Shown here: positions 44,147 to 53,101 of the stretch, piece by piece
Layout: every line of letters starts with the position of its first letter
Numbering within the stretch: position 1 is the stretch's first letter
Assembly (NCBI RefSeq): GCF_003946085.1
Contig: NZ_RHOB01000015.1
Coordinates: 1-61,934, forward strand
Direction: 5' to 3'
DNA from: Levilactobacillus angrenensis
Lineage (GTDB): Bacteria; Bacillota; Bacilli; Lactobacillales; Lactobacillaceae
Length of the DNA stretch: 61,934 bases
Notes under the pieces: model-generated
What the model saw: only the letters and a program-made list of their open reading frames with translations
The model's database searches: none
Told to the model about the DNA's origin: nothing
Translations under genes and position numbers: made by a program

Positions 44147-44758
44147 ATGAAGGTTGAATCTCTCATTTCAAAGCTCTTCAAGCTAAACGCAATCTTTACG
44201 ACCAGTGAGGCTAAGAATGTTGGCATTTCTAAATACTATCTGAACAGGTTAGTGGAAGCTGGCGAGGTCGCTAGGTTTGGTACCGGACGTGCCGGAGTTC
44301 AATTATGGAGTAACGAGAACGTCTCTAATGATGACTTCCTGGCCATCCAGCTACGCTACCCTAAGGCGATTATTTCAGGGCAAACTGCTTTAACTTGGTG
44401 GCACCTTATCGATCGGCAATACACTTACTTAGACCTAACTGTCCCGCGCGGTTACAAGATTCCCAATGAGTTTAAGAATTACATTGTGACGATTCATCAC
44501 GTCGATAGTCGGTATTATTCCATTGGTCTGACAAGTGTTCGGAACGAAGAGGATAGTGGATCACTCAATATCTATGATCCGGAACGTGCGCTAATAGACG
44601 CCTTCCGTTTCAAAACGATTACTGAGTTTGACCGTAACCAAGCCGTTAGAAATTATTTTCAAAGTGACTTTTGCAAGCCCTTGAAATTAAGTAGATACAT
44701 CAATCAATTTCCTGGGCTTGCAGATTTGCAAAAAATAACAGAGGTGCTCAGCCATTAA
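44147..44758 (+). CDS. AbiEi-like antitoxin / transcriptional regulator (orphan)
   Basis: The 203-residue protein has an N-terminal winged-helix region (about 10-55, IFTTSEAKNVGISKYYLNRLVEAGEVARFGTG) and a middle part with ISGQTALTWWHLID near 76 and IYDPERALIDAFRF near 143, the pattern of AbiEi-type antitoxins. In type IV systems AbiEi represses its own operon and counters the nucleotidyltransferase AbiEii. Here no AbiEii-like gene follows: the next gene is rbgA 200 bases later. It is therefore either a solitary regulator or what remains of a phage-defence pair. It is the last gene of the accessory island. Confidence 0.75.
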   Translation: MKVESLISKLFKLNAIFTTSEAKNVGISKYYLNRLVEAGEVARFGTGRAGVQLWSNENVSNDDFLAIQLRYPKAIISGQTALTWWHLIDRQYTYLDLTVPRGYKIPNEFKNYIVTIHHVDSRYYSIGLTSVRNEEDSGSLNIYDPERALIDAFRFKTITEFDRNQAVRNYFQSDFCKPLKLSRYINQFPGLADLQKITEVLSH

Positions 44759-44958
44759 AACGTGGAAAAGAATAAACGAACCCAAACTAAATCCAAGAAG
44801 AACATGGTAGAATAGGATTTGTCAGTTAATCGGCCACTCGTCATTCAAGGCGACTCGTGAACGCTATAGCCAGCGGTTTTGCCACAGGTTGTACTAGCCG
44901 AAAATAAGTTTACAAACTAAAATTATAATTTATAAATAGTAAAGAGGAGAAAAACACT

Positions 44959-45822
44959 ATGAGCGTTATTCAATGGTTCCCAGGGCATATGGCCAAGGCC
45001 ATTCGGCAGATGGAGGAAAATATCCATCTAGTCGACATTGTTTTTGAATTAGTCGATGCACGGATTCCCGCCGCATCCCGCAATCCCGAGGTCAAACGCA
45101 TTGCTAAGGATAAGCCACATTTGATCATCATGACCAAAAAGGACTTGGCTGATCCGCAACAGACAGCCGCTTGGTTGACCTACTACCGGTCCCAACGCCA
45201 ACCAGCCATCGCCATCGATTCGCGGGCGAACGTCACCCCCAAGCAAATTACCAAGATTGCCATGGGGATTTTAGCCGACAAGCTTGCGGCCGAAAAGGCT
45301 AAGGGCCTGAAAGAACGGCCAATGCGGGCCATGACGGTGGGAGTCCCCAACGTGGGGAAGTCTACCTTACTCAACCACTTGGTCCAACGTAAGGCGGCCC
45401 AGGTCGGCGATACGCCCGGGGTGACCAAGGGCCAACAATGGCTGCGTTCCAGCAAGCATTTGGAATTGCTCGACACCCCCGGTATCTTGTGGCCCAAGTT
45501 CAAGGACCAAGAGACGGCCCAAAAACTAGCGCTGACCGGTGCCATCAAGGAAAAACTCTACGCTAGTGATGACGTGGCGCTATTTGCCCTGAGCTTCTTT
45601 CGGCAATACCACCGCGATGCCTTGATTGACCGCTACCACCTGGCTGATGCCGACCTGGATTTAAGCGACGTGGACCTCTTGCTCAAAATCACCCAAAAAA
45701 TCGGCATGCGTGACGACTACGAACGCGCCAGTGAACGGATCATTCTCGATGTGCGGCGCAAGAAGATGGGCGGTTTTACACTGGACCGGGCCCCAAAAGC
45801 TGAGGCGAGTGACCATGACTAA
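44959..45822 (+). CDS. rbgA: Ribosome biogenesis GTPase RbgA (YlqF)
   Basis: The 287-residue GTPase has circularly permuted motifs: G4 TKKDLAD near 57, then G1 [14 protein letters not shown] near 128 and G3 DTPGILWP near 173. The N-terminal WFPGHMAKAIRQM is the family signature, and the C-terminal helical domain binds the 50S subunit, whose late assembly it completes. ATG follows GAGGAG. It overlaps the next gene by 8 bases, the usual rbgA-rnhB pair. Confidence 0.95.
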   Translation: MSVIQWFPGHMAKAIRQMEENIHLVDIVFELVDARIPAASRNPEVKRIAKDKPHLIIMTKKDLADPQQTAAWLTYYRSQRQPAIAIDSRANVTPKQITKIAMGILADKLAAEKAKGLKERPMRAMTVGVPNVGKSTLLNHLVQRKAAQVGDTPGVTKGQQWLRSSKHLELLDTPGILWPKFKDQETAQKLALTGAIKEKLYASDDVALFALSFFRQYHRDALIDRYHLADADLDLSDVDLLLKITQKIGMRDDYERASERIILDVRRKKMGGFTLDRAPKAEASDHD

Positions 45823-46588
45823 GGCGCCTAGTTTGGCCCAATTAAAGGTCGACCTAGCAGATGTGACCAGCCTCCAGGACCCCCGTTTAGCGTCTTTAGC
45901 CGCTGATTCGCGGAAAGGGGCCCAATTACTCCTGACCCAGATCAAACGTCGGCTAGCGAAGGCTAAGGCCGCAGAACAGGCCTTTCAACACCGGCTACAC
46001 TACGAGCGGTCATTTTGGCAGCAGGGTAAACTGGTTGCCGGCATTGACGAAGTGGGCCGGGGACCTTTGGCTGGCCCGGTCGTCACCAGTGCGGTCATCT
46101 TACCCGAAAGCTTTGACATCCCCCTGGTCAATGACTCCAAGCAACTGACGCCCAAGGAACGTGAGCGCTTATACCCCTTGATTTTGGCCCAGGCGACCGC
46201 CGTTAGCATTGGCATCGGCAGTCCGCAACTGATCGACCAAATCAACATCTATCAAGCTACCCGCGTTGCCATGCAGCGGGCGGTCATGGGGCTCGGCGTT
46301 GCGCCAAATCAATTGATCGTCGACGCCATGCAGATTCCCGTCGACCTCCCGCAAACGCGGCTGATCAAGGGCGATGCCAAATCCGCCAGTGTGGCCGCCG
46401 CCAGTATCGTGGCCAAGGTCTACCGGGACCACTTGATGGCCACCTACGACCAGTTGTATCCCGGCTACGGCTTTGCCCAAAACGCGGGGTACGGGACGGC
46501 TGAACACCTGGCCGGCTTGGCTGACAGGGGCGTTACCCCGATTCACCGCAAAACTTTTTCACCCGTTCAAAAAATAATCAACGCTTAA
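45815..46588 (+). CDS. rnhB: Ribonuclease HII
   Basis: The 257-residue enzyme removes ribonucleotides from DNA and RNA-DNA hybrids. The catalytic block GIDEVGRGPLAGPVVTSAVILP starts near 74 and LIKGDAKSASVAAASIVAKVYRDHLM near 190 supplies further acidic and lysine residues. The N-terminal extension (1-70) before the catalytic core is normal for Firmicutes RnhB. ATG at 45815 overlaps the end of rbgA; GTG at 45809 is an alternative. Confidence 0.93.
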   Translation: MTKAPSLAQLKVDLADVTSLQDPRLASLAADSRKGAQLLLTQIKRRLAKAKAAEQAFQHRLHYERSFWQQGKLVAGIDEVGRGPLAGPVVTSAVILPESFDIPLVNDSKQLTPKERERLYPLILAQATAVSIGIGSPQLIDQINIYQATRVAMQRAVMGLGVAPNQLIVDAMQIPVDLPQTRLIKGDAKSASVAAASIVAKVYRDHLMATYDQLYPGYGFAQNAGYGTAEHLAGLADRGVTPIHRKTFSPVQKIINA

Positions 46589-46628
46589 TCACGGAGTTGA
46601 CCCTAAAAGGGCAAAGGAGGTTGCAGAC

Positions 46629-47522
46629 TTGCAACTGACACTTCGTGATTTTTTCATGCGTTTACCACTACTCACCGGCATCGGTCTTCAGACCACCACG
46701 GCCTGCTGGCATTGGCTGGCACAGCACGCCGAGCTAACGGCCGTCACGCCACCTGTTTTGGACCAGCTCTGTACTGACATGGGTATTTCGGCTAACCGGG
46801 CAACCGCGTTACAGACCCAGCTGTTTTCAGACGCCGTGACCCAACGACTGGCCGTTAACTTAGCCCACAGTGGGTGTCTGACCATTGTCGACGCTGCTTA
46901 TCCGCTAGCGTTGAAGGAAACCTATGCGCCGCCCGTGGCGTTATTTTTCCTCGGCGACCTGCGCTGGTTACAGCGACCCTTACTGGCAGTCGTGGGCTCA
47001 CGGCACCCCAGCGCCTACGCTTTGCATGCTATGCGCTTGCTGCTGCCACGGGTGGTCCAGCACCAGATTGGCATCGTCTCGGGCTTAGCGCAAGGCGTCG
47101 ATACCTTGGCCCATCAGGTAGCCTTGGCGCACCGGGGACCGACCATCGCTGTTATTGGGACGGGGCTGGATCACTGTTACCCGGCCGCTAATCGTGAGCT
47201 CATGGCTGAGCTGGCCCAGCATCATTTGGTCTTATCCGAATACCCCTGGGGGACCAGCGGGGCGCGGCATCATTTTCCCGAACGCAATCGCATCATCGCC
47301 GGGCTGACCACCAGTACCTTAGTGGTTGAGGCCGCTCATCATTCAGGGAGTCTGATTACCGCCAACATCGCCCTGCAAGAAAATCGTAATGTTTTAGCAA
47401 TTCCGGGTCGCGTGGACAGTCCAAACTCGGTTGGTACCAACGAATTGATCCTCGCCGGCGCCAAACCGATCTTGCAGCCGGAACATATAATAGAAGAAGT
47501 TTTAGTTGACAAGCTGCCCTAA
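46629..47522 (+). CDS. dprA: DNA-processing protein DprA
   Basis: The 297-residue protein loads RecA onto incoming single-stranded DNA during natural transformation. A short N-terminal helical part (1-70) precedes the Rossmann-like core with AVVGSRHPSAYAL near 119, GIVSGLAQGVDTLAHQVAL near 147, FPERNRIIAGLT near 218 and the SGSLITA region. The C-terminal winged helix of longer DprA proteins is absent. The start is TTG, supported by AAAGGAGG 8 bases upstream. Presence of dprA does not prove competence. Confidence 0.93.
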   Translation: MQLTLRDFFMRLPLLTGIGLQTTTACWHWLAQHAELTAVTPPVLDQLCTDMGISANRATALQTQLFSDAVTQRLAVNLAHSGCLTIVDAAYPLALKETYAPPVALFFLGDLRWLQRPLLAVVGSRHPSAYALHAMRLLLPRVVQHQIGIVSGLAQGVDTLAHQVALAHRGPTIAVIGTGLDHCYPAANRELMAELAQHHLVLSEYPWGTSGARHHFPERNRIIAGLTTSTLVVEAAHHSGSLITANIALQENRNVLAIPGRVDSPNSVGTNELILAGAKPILQPEHIIEEVLVDKLP

Positions 47523-47523
47523 G

Positions 47524-47576
47524 TTGAAATAAGATGTGGGAGATTATAGTGAAAAGATTAGCGAACTGCTAGTTCG
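47524..47576 (+). promoter_or_regulatory. Possible topA promoter with palindrome
   Basis: TTGAAA (47524-47529) and TATAGT (47545-47550) are only 15 bases apart, a weak promoter. A palindrome CGAACT-GCT-AGTTCG (47562-47567/47571-47576) follows about 12 bases after the -10 box and could be an operator. Confidence 0.4.
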
Positions 47577-47656
47577 TTGTAAAAACCAAATCGACGGCGG
47601 CTAGAACCCCGGCACCTGGGGGCCTGGTCAGTCGTTATGTGAGGGAGTAATGTGAG

Positions 47657-49768
47657 TTGCCGACTAAAGCAAAAACCAAAGCGCCAGCTAAAAAGCGGCG
47701 TAAACCACAAAAAAAATTAGTGATCGTGGAATCACCAGCGAAGGCCAAAACGATTGAAAAATATTTGGGCCGGACCTACAAGGTGATGCCCAGTCTGGGG
47801 CACGTCCGCGATCTGCCGAAAAGTTCGATGGGGGTCGACACGGAAAATAATTACGATCCCCACTACATTTCCATCCGGGGTAAGGGTGACGTCATCAAGG
47901 GTCTGCGTTCAGAAGCCAAGAAGGCCAAAGCCGTCTATCTGGCATCTGACCCCGACCGTGAAGGGGAATCCATTGCCTGGCATTTGGCCCACGTTTTGAA
48001 TTTAGACGTGACCGACAAGAACCGGGTCACGTTCAATGAAATTACCAAGGACGCTGTCAAAGAAGCCTTCAAGACCCCGCGGACCATTGACATGGATCTG
48101 GTCAACGCCCAACAAGCGCGGCGGATTTTGGACCGGTTGGTGGGGTATTCCATCTCACCTTTGCTCTGGAAAAAGGTCAAAAAAGGCCTCAGCGCGGGGC
48201 GGGTCCAATCCATCGCCTTGTCGTTGATCATTCAACGGGAAAAGGAGATCAAAGCCTTCATCCCCGAAGAATACTGGACCATCGATGCCGACTTCAAGAA
48301 GGCACGGCACACATTTAAGGCCAGCTTCTACGGTCTCAACGGCAAGAAGGCCGGCTTAAAGGACAACGCAGCCGTTCAAGACGTCTTGGCCAAACTGGAC
48401 CGCAAAGGTGACTTTAACATCACCAACGTGGTTCGTAAAGAACGGAAGCGCTCGCCGCAACCGCCATTTACCACCAGTTCCATGCAACAAGACGCCAACC
48501 GGAAGCTTAATTTTCGGACGCGCAAGACCATGATGGCCGCCCAACAGCTCTATGAAGGGATCAACCTGGGCAAGGAAGGGACACAGGGGCTGATTACCTA
48601 TATGCGGACCGACTCCACCCGGATCTCTAGTATTGCCAAGCATGAGGCCTCCACATTCTTGCACGAAAAGTACGGCGCGGAATACGCCGCGACTAAGCCC
48701 ATCAAGGGCAAGCTGCCAGAAGGGGCGCAAGACGCCCACGAAGCCATCCGGCCAACCTCAGTGTTCCGGACGCCTGCCAGTCTAAAGGACCGGTTGAACC
48801 GCGATCAGTTCCGGTTATACCAATTGATCTGGAACCGGTTTGTGGCGAGTCAAATGACCAACGCAATCATGGACACCATGGCCGTTACCTTGGAACAAAA
48901 CGGCGTGACGTTTAGAGCCAATGGGTCCAAGATGAAGTTCGATGGGTTCTTGAAGATTTACAACGACAGTAAAGAAAAGGATAATCTGTTGCCCGACTTA
49001 GAGATCGGTGACCAAGTTAACTTGACCAAGACCGATCCGGCCCAACACTTTACCCAGCCACCCGCACGGTATTCCGAAGCCAACCTGATCAAGGCGCTGG
49101 AAGAAAACGGTGTGGGGCGGCCATCGACTTACGCGCCAACGTTGGACACGATTCAACGCCGCTACTACGTCAAATTGGTCGGTCGGCGCTTTGAGCCAAC
49201 GGAACTGGGCGAAATCGTCGATGGCATCATCAATGAATACTTCCCTGACGTGGTCAACGTCGACTTCACGGCCGATTTAGAGCACGAACTCGATGGTATC
49301 GAAGAAGGTAAGCAAGACTGGGTCAAGGTCATTGACACCTTCTACAAGCCATTTTCGACCGAGGTCGCCCACGCGGAAGACGCCATCGAAAAGATTCAGA
49401 TTCGTGACGAACCCGCGGGCTTTGACTGTGACATCTGTGGTGCCCCAATGGTCATCAAGATGGGCCGTTATGGCAAGTTCTACGCCTGCTCACGGTTCCC
49501 AGATTGCCGCAACACCAAGCCAATCGTCAAGGAAATCGGCGTGACCTGCCCCGTTTGTCACAAGGGCGAGGTCATCGAACGTAAGTCCAAGAAGAACCGG
49601 ATCTTCTACGGTTGTTCCCGCTACCCTGACTGTGATTTTGTCTCATGGGACAAGCCAGTCGGCCGGGATTGCCCGAAGGATGGTCACTACTTGGTTGCCA
49701 AGAAGATTCGCGGTGGCGTACAAATCGTCTGCCCGAATGGCGATTACGAAGAAGCCCCTCAAAAATAA
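47657..49768 (+). CDS. topA: DNA topoisomerase I
   Basis: The 703-residue type IA topoisomerase relaxes negative supercoils. The Toprim domain starts [19 protein letters not shown] near 20 and includes [14 protein letters not shown] near 96; the active tyrosine is in [14 protein letters not shown] near 315. Three zinc-finger modules end the protein: the first two keep four cysteines (CDICGAP..CSRFPDC and [14 protein letters not shown]) while the third (CPKDGHY..CPNGD) is reduced to two. TTG is the start, behind GAGGGAG; a basic Lys-rich tail of 20 residues precedes the Toprim domain. Confidence 0.95.
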   Translation: MPTKAKTKAPAKKRRKPQKKLVIVESPAKAKTIEKYLGRTYKVMPSLGHVRDLPKSSMGVDTENNYDPHYISIRGKGDVIKGLRSEAKKAKAVYLASDPDREGESIAWHLAHVLNLDVTDKNRVTFNEITKDAVKEAFKTPRTIDMDLVNAQQARRILDRLVGYSISPLLWKKVKKGLSAGRVQSIALSLIIQREKEIKAFIPEEYWTIDADFKKARHTFKASFYGLNGKKAGLKDNAAVQDVLAKLDRKGDFNITNVVRKERKRSPQPPFTTSSMQQDANRKLNFRTRKTMMAAQQLYEGINLGKEGTQGLITYMRTDSTRISSIAKHEASTFLHEKYGAEYAATKPIKGKLPEGAQDAHEAIRPTSVFRTPASLKDRLNRDQFRLYQLIWNRFVASQMTNAIMDTMAVTLEQNGVTFRANGSKMKFDGFLKIYNDSKEKDNLLPDLEIGDQVNLTKTDPAQHFTQPPARYSEANLIKALEENGVGRPSTYAPTLDTIQRRYYVKLVGRRFEPTELGEIVDGIINEYFPDVVNVDFTADLEHELDGIEEGKQDWVKVIDTFYKPFSTEVAHAEDAIEKIQIRDEPAGFDCDICGAPMVIKMGRYGKFYACSRFPDCRNTKPIVKEIGVTCPVCHKGEVIERKSKKNRIFYGCSRYPDCDFVSWDKPVGRDCPKDGHYLVAKKIRGGVQIVCPNGDYEEAPQK

Positions 49769-49782
49769 AGGTGTTAACTCCC

Positions 49783-49830
49783 ACAGGCTTGTTTGGTCAT
49801 CACACGATGGCTGGACAAGCCTGTTTGTGT
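49783..49830 (+). terminator. Terminator after topA
   Basis: A 10-bp stem ACAGGCTTGT/ACAAGCCTGT (49783-49792/49815-49824) with a 22-base partly paired loop is followed by TTTGTGT. Confidence 0.7.
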
Positions 49831-49886
49831 GCTGGCGGGGAGCTGGCGGCTACTGACAAATCCCGCGCAAAGCAACCGCTGCTTTC

Positions 49887-49942
49887 GGCTCGAAGCGAGT
49901 CTGCCAGCGTTCTGGCCGGGATTGTGCGTGGCAGGCGGCCAG
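49887..49942 (-). repeat. Degenerate dispersed repeat, copy I
   Basis: The reverse complement begins CTGGCCGCCTGCC, identical to copy B over 13 bases, and keeps GAACGC and CGAGCC at matching places. It lies between topA and xerC, where many relatives carry trmFO. Confidence 0.4.
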
Positions 49943-50047
49943 CCAGGACAACGTTACCCGGCACAAGTCGCAGGATGTTTGATGAGTTAGTTGTGTTTTT
50001 TCGACCCGTTTGCTAGCATTAACACCAGGGACAAAGGAGGGATTCAC

Positions 50048-50983
50048 GTGGACGCAGCGATTACAGCGTTTATGACGTATCTGAGCGGTGAACGGCAGTA
50101 TTCTCCGGAGACGGTCAAGGCGTATCGTGAAGACCTCGAGGAGTTTACCCAGTTTCTGGCCGACAACGGGGGAACCAAAGCCTGGACGGCCATCGACCAG
50201 CTAGACGTGGAAGTCTATTTGAGCGAACTATATGACCGCCACTACGCGCGGACCACGATTGCTCGCAAGCTTTCCACGTTGCGCTCGTTGTACAGCTTTT
50301 TAATGACTAACGGCCAGGCCAAGGACGATCCCTTTGCCTACGTCCAGCTCAAGCACCACCAGAACCATTTGCCACGCTTCTTTTACGAGCGCGAAATGAC
50401 CGCGCTGTTTGCGGCTGCGGCGGCCAATCCCAACGACCAACTGGCCACGCGGGACTCGGCCTTACTGGAGGTGTTGTACGGGACCGGCATTCGGGTCAGT
50501 GAGTGCGTGAACCTGACGCTGCCGGATATTGACTTTGACAACCGCATCATGCTGATTCACGGGAAGGGTAACAAGGAACGTTACGTGCCGTTTGGACATT
50601 ACGCCAGCGATGCCTTGCAGCAGTATTTCACCGCTGCCAGGACACCGTTGCTGGCGAAATACCAGCTGACCCACGACTACGTTTTCGTCAATCATCGTGG
50701 TCAACAGCTCACGCCAGCGGGGGTGACTTACCTGTTGAATCAAATCATCAAGCGCAGCACGTTGACCACGGATATTCATCCCCACATGCTGCGGCATACC
50801 TTTGCCACGCACCTCTTGAATCACGGCGCCGACTTGCGGTCCGTTCAGGAACTCCTGGGCCACAGCAGTCTGTCGACCACCCAAATTTATACCCACGTGA
50901 CCCGCGAACATCTGCAACGGGACTACCGTCAGTTTTTCCCGCGGGCAACCGAAGATGAAACCAACCAACATCCAACATCGTAA
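50048..50983 (+). CDS. xerC: Tyrosine recombinase XerC (CodV)
   Basis: The 311-residue recombinase partners XerD in dimer resolution. The N-terminal core-binding domain covers about 1-95; the catalytic domain shows [12 protein letters not shown] near 160, [13 protein letters not shown] near 185, [27 protein letters not shown] near 255 and TTQIYTHV with the tyrosine near 292. GTG at 50048 follows AAGGAGGG; a longer reading exists upstream but lacks an SD. Order xerC-hslV-hslU is the Bacillus codV-clpQ-clpY block, here without codY. Confidence 0.92.
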   Translation: MDAAITAFMTYLSGERQYSPETVKAYREDLEEFTQFLADNGGTKAWTAIDQLDVEVYLSELYDRHYARTTIARKLSTLRSLYSFLMTNGQAKDDPFAYVQLKHHQNHLPRFFYEREMTALFAAAAANPNDQLATRDSALLEVLYGTGIRVSECVNLTLPDIDFDNRIMLIHGKGNKERYVPFGHYASDALQQYFTAARTPLLAKYQLTHDYVFVNHRGQQLTPAGVTYLLNQIIKRSTLTTDIHPHMLRHTFATHLLNHGADLRSVQELLGHSSLSTTQIYTHVTREHLQRDYRQFFPRATEDETNQHPTS

Positions 50984-50999
50984 GGAGAATGATAGAATT

Positions 51000-51542
51000 A
51001 TGCCAGTAAAATTTGAAGCCACGACCATCTGTGCGGTACGGCACAATGGCCACAATGCTATGGCCGGTGATGGCCAAGTGACCATGGGTGAAAAGGTCAT
51101 CATGAAAGGGACCGCCCACAAGATTCGGCGGATCTACAATAACCAAGTCGTTGTCGGCTTTGCCGGTAGTGTGGCAGACGCCTTCAATTTGGAAGAAAAA
51201 TTCGAAGCCCAACTCAATGAATACAGCGGTAACCTCCAACGAGCAGCCGTTGAACTGGCCAAGCAGTGGCGTTCCGACCAGGCTTTGCAAAAGTTGGAAG
51301 CCTTGTTGATCGTCATGGACAAGGACGAAATGCTGCTGGTCTCCGGGTCTGGTGAAGTGATTGCCCCCGACGATGACATCTTAGCCATCGGGTCAGGTGG
51401 GAACTTCGCCTTGGCCGCCGCAACGGCTCTGCACCACCATGCCAAGGACATGAGTGCTAAGGAAATCGCCGAAAGTGCCATCCACATTGCTGGGGGCATC
51501 GACATCTTTACCAACGAAAACGTCATTTCAGAAGAACTTTAA
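51000..51542 (+). CDS. hslV: ATP-dependent protease subunit HslV (ClpQ)
   Basis: The 180-residue proteasome-like peptidase forms a double hexamer capped by Hsl[15 protein letters not shown] near 26, [17 protein letters not shown] near 51 and [14 protein letters not shown] near 129 are conserved. The N terminus is [13 protein letters not shown]: the threonine that would be the nucleophile lies seven residues in, so either a short propeptide is removed or, as proposed for Bacillus CodW, the enzyme works with a different N terminus. ATG at 51000 has AAGGAG upstream. Confidence 0.93.
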   Translation: MPVKFEATTICAVRHNGHNAMAGDGQVTMGEKVIMKGTAHKIRRIYNNQVVVGFAGSVADAFNLEEKFEAQLNEYSGNLQRAAVELAKQWRSDQALQKLEALLIVMDKDEMLLVSGSGEVIAPDDDILAIGSGGNFALAAATALHHHAKDMSAKEIAESAIHIAGGIDIFTNENVISEEL

Positions 51543-51559
51543 TCGAACGGAGGAATCCT

Positions 51560-52972
51560 ATGGACGCCATTAACAAAACGCCTAAAGAAATCGTCGGCTT
51601 GCTCGACCAATACGTGATTGGCCAAGACGACGCCAAGAAAGCCATCGCGATTGCCTTGCGCAACCGTTACCGCCGCATGCAACTAGATGCCGCGATGCAA
51701 GAAGAAATCTCACCGAAAAACATGTTGATGATTGGACCAACTGGGGTCGGGAAAACGGAAATTGCCCGTCGGCTCGCCAAAATCGTGCACGCGCCTTTCA
51801 CCAAGGTCGAAGCCAGCAAGTTCACCGAAGTCGGGTATGTCGGCCGCGACGTTGAATCCATGGTCCGTGACCTGGTCGAAGTGTCCGTCAACATGGAAAA
51901 ACAAGACCAATTTAAAAATGTTCGTAACGACGCCATCCAAGCAGCCAACAAGCGGTTAGTCAAGCTCCTGGCACCGGCGAAGAAAAAGGAAAACAAGAAC
52001 ACTAATGACTTCGCCAACATGATGAACATGTTTACCCAGATGCAAAACGGCCAAACGCCGACTGCGCCTGGCGATACCGAAGAAGTCACCGATGAGATTC
52101 GTAACGAACGGCTCTCCATCGCTGACCAACTGGACAAGGGCTTGTTAGAAAATCACATGGTCGAAATTGAAATGGATGACCCCCAACAAGCCAACGCCAC
52201 GGACAACAACATGATGGGCCAAATGGGCATCGACTTGAACGATACCCTGGGGGCCATTATGCCGAAGAAGCGGATCAAGCGGACGGTCACGGTCACGGAA
52301 GCCCGTGAAATCCTGGTCGCCGAAGAATCCGAAAAGCTGGTCAACAACGCCGACATCAATCACGATGCCATCAAGCGTGCGGAAAACACGGGGATCATCT
52401 TCCTGGACGAAATTGATAAGATTGCCAAGGGCAGTAGCCAAAACAGCGGCGACGTTTCCCGTGAAGGGGTCCAACGCGACATCTTGCCAATCGTTGAAGG
52501 GACACAGGTTAAGACCAAGCACGGCTCGATCGACACGGACCACATCCTGTTCATCGCCGCTGGGGCCTTCGCCGAATCCAAGCCTAGCGACCTGATTGCT
52601 GAATTACAAGGCCGTTTCCCAATTCGGGTCGAATTAAATGACCTGAGTAAGGAAGACTTCGTGCGGATCTTAACGGAACCGAACAACGCCTTGATCAAGC
52701 AATACATCGCCTTGATTGGTACCGACAACGTCAAGGTGACCTTCACCATGGAAGCCATCGAACGCATCGCTGAACTGGCATTTGAACTGAACCACGAGAA
52801 CCAAAACATTGGGGCCCGTCGCCTGCAAACGGTGCTGGAAAAGCTCCTGGAAGACCTGTTATACGAAGGACCAGACATGGGGTCCGGTGATGTGACGATC
52901 ACTGAAAACTACGTCAATGATAAGATTGGTGATATCGTTCAAAACAAGGACTTATCACGCTACATCTTGTAA
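51560..52972 (+). CDS. hslU: ATP-dependent protease ATPase subunit HslU (ClpY)
   Basis: The 470-residue AAA+ unfoldase feeds substrates into HslV. Walker [10 protein letters not shown] near 58, the pore motif GYVGRDVESMVRDL near 92, Walker B IIFLDEIDKIA near 280 and GARRLQTVLEKLLEDL near 420 are present, with the intermediate (I) domain between about 110 and 240. The tail ends NKDLSRYIL, the conserved C terminus that docks into HslV. It follows hslV by 17 bases. Confidence 0.95.
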   Translation: MDAINKTPKEIVGLLDQYVIGQDDAKKAIAIALRNRYRRMQLDAAMQEEISPKNMLMIGPTGVGKTEIARRLAKIVHAPFTKVEASKFTEVGYVGRDVESMVRDLVEVSVNMEKQDQFKNVRNDAIQAANKRLVKLLAPAKKKENKNTNDFANMMNMFTQMQNGQTPTAPGDTEEVTDEIRNERLSIADQLDKGLLENHMVEIEMDDPQQANATDNNMMGQMGIDLNDTLGAIMPKKRIKRTVTVTEAREILVAEESEKLVNNADINHDAIKRAENTGIIFLDEIDKIAKGSSQNSGDVSREGVQRDILPIVEGTQVKTKHGSIDTDHILFIAAGAFAESKPSDLIAELQGRFPIRVELNDLSKEDFVRILTEPNNALIKQYIALIGTDNVKVTFTMEAIERIAELAFELNHENQNIGARRLQTVLEKLLEDLLYEGPDMGSGDVTITENYVNDKIGDIVQNKDLSRYIL

Positions 52973-52981
52973 ACGATTCGC

Positions 52982-53012
52982 GGGGCCGAGACGATTTGTC
53001 TTGGCCCTTTTT
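52982..53012 (+). terminator. Terminator after hslU
   Basis: GGGCCGAGAC pairs with GTCTTGGCCC (G-U pair included) over a 5-base loop, followed by five T. Confidence 0.85.
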
Positions 53013-53101
53013 ATGGATTTAGGGTATGATAGAAGAAATGGCCTAGACAGCTTGGCGGCTGTTTGACCCAGAATTTTCTGTAAAAGTTGGAGGCACGGCA
53101 A

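Noticed and set aside
43984-44226. Minus-strand frame of 80 codons overlapping the AbiEi-like gene start
   Set aside because: It is antisense to a well-supported promoter and gene, with no SD and no recognisable domain.
47562-47576. Third SOS box before topA
   Set aside because: The half-sites GAAC and GTTC are five bases apart; LexA-type boxes of this group need four.
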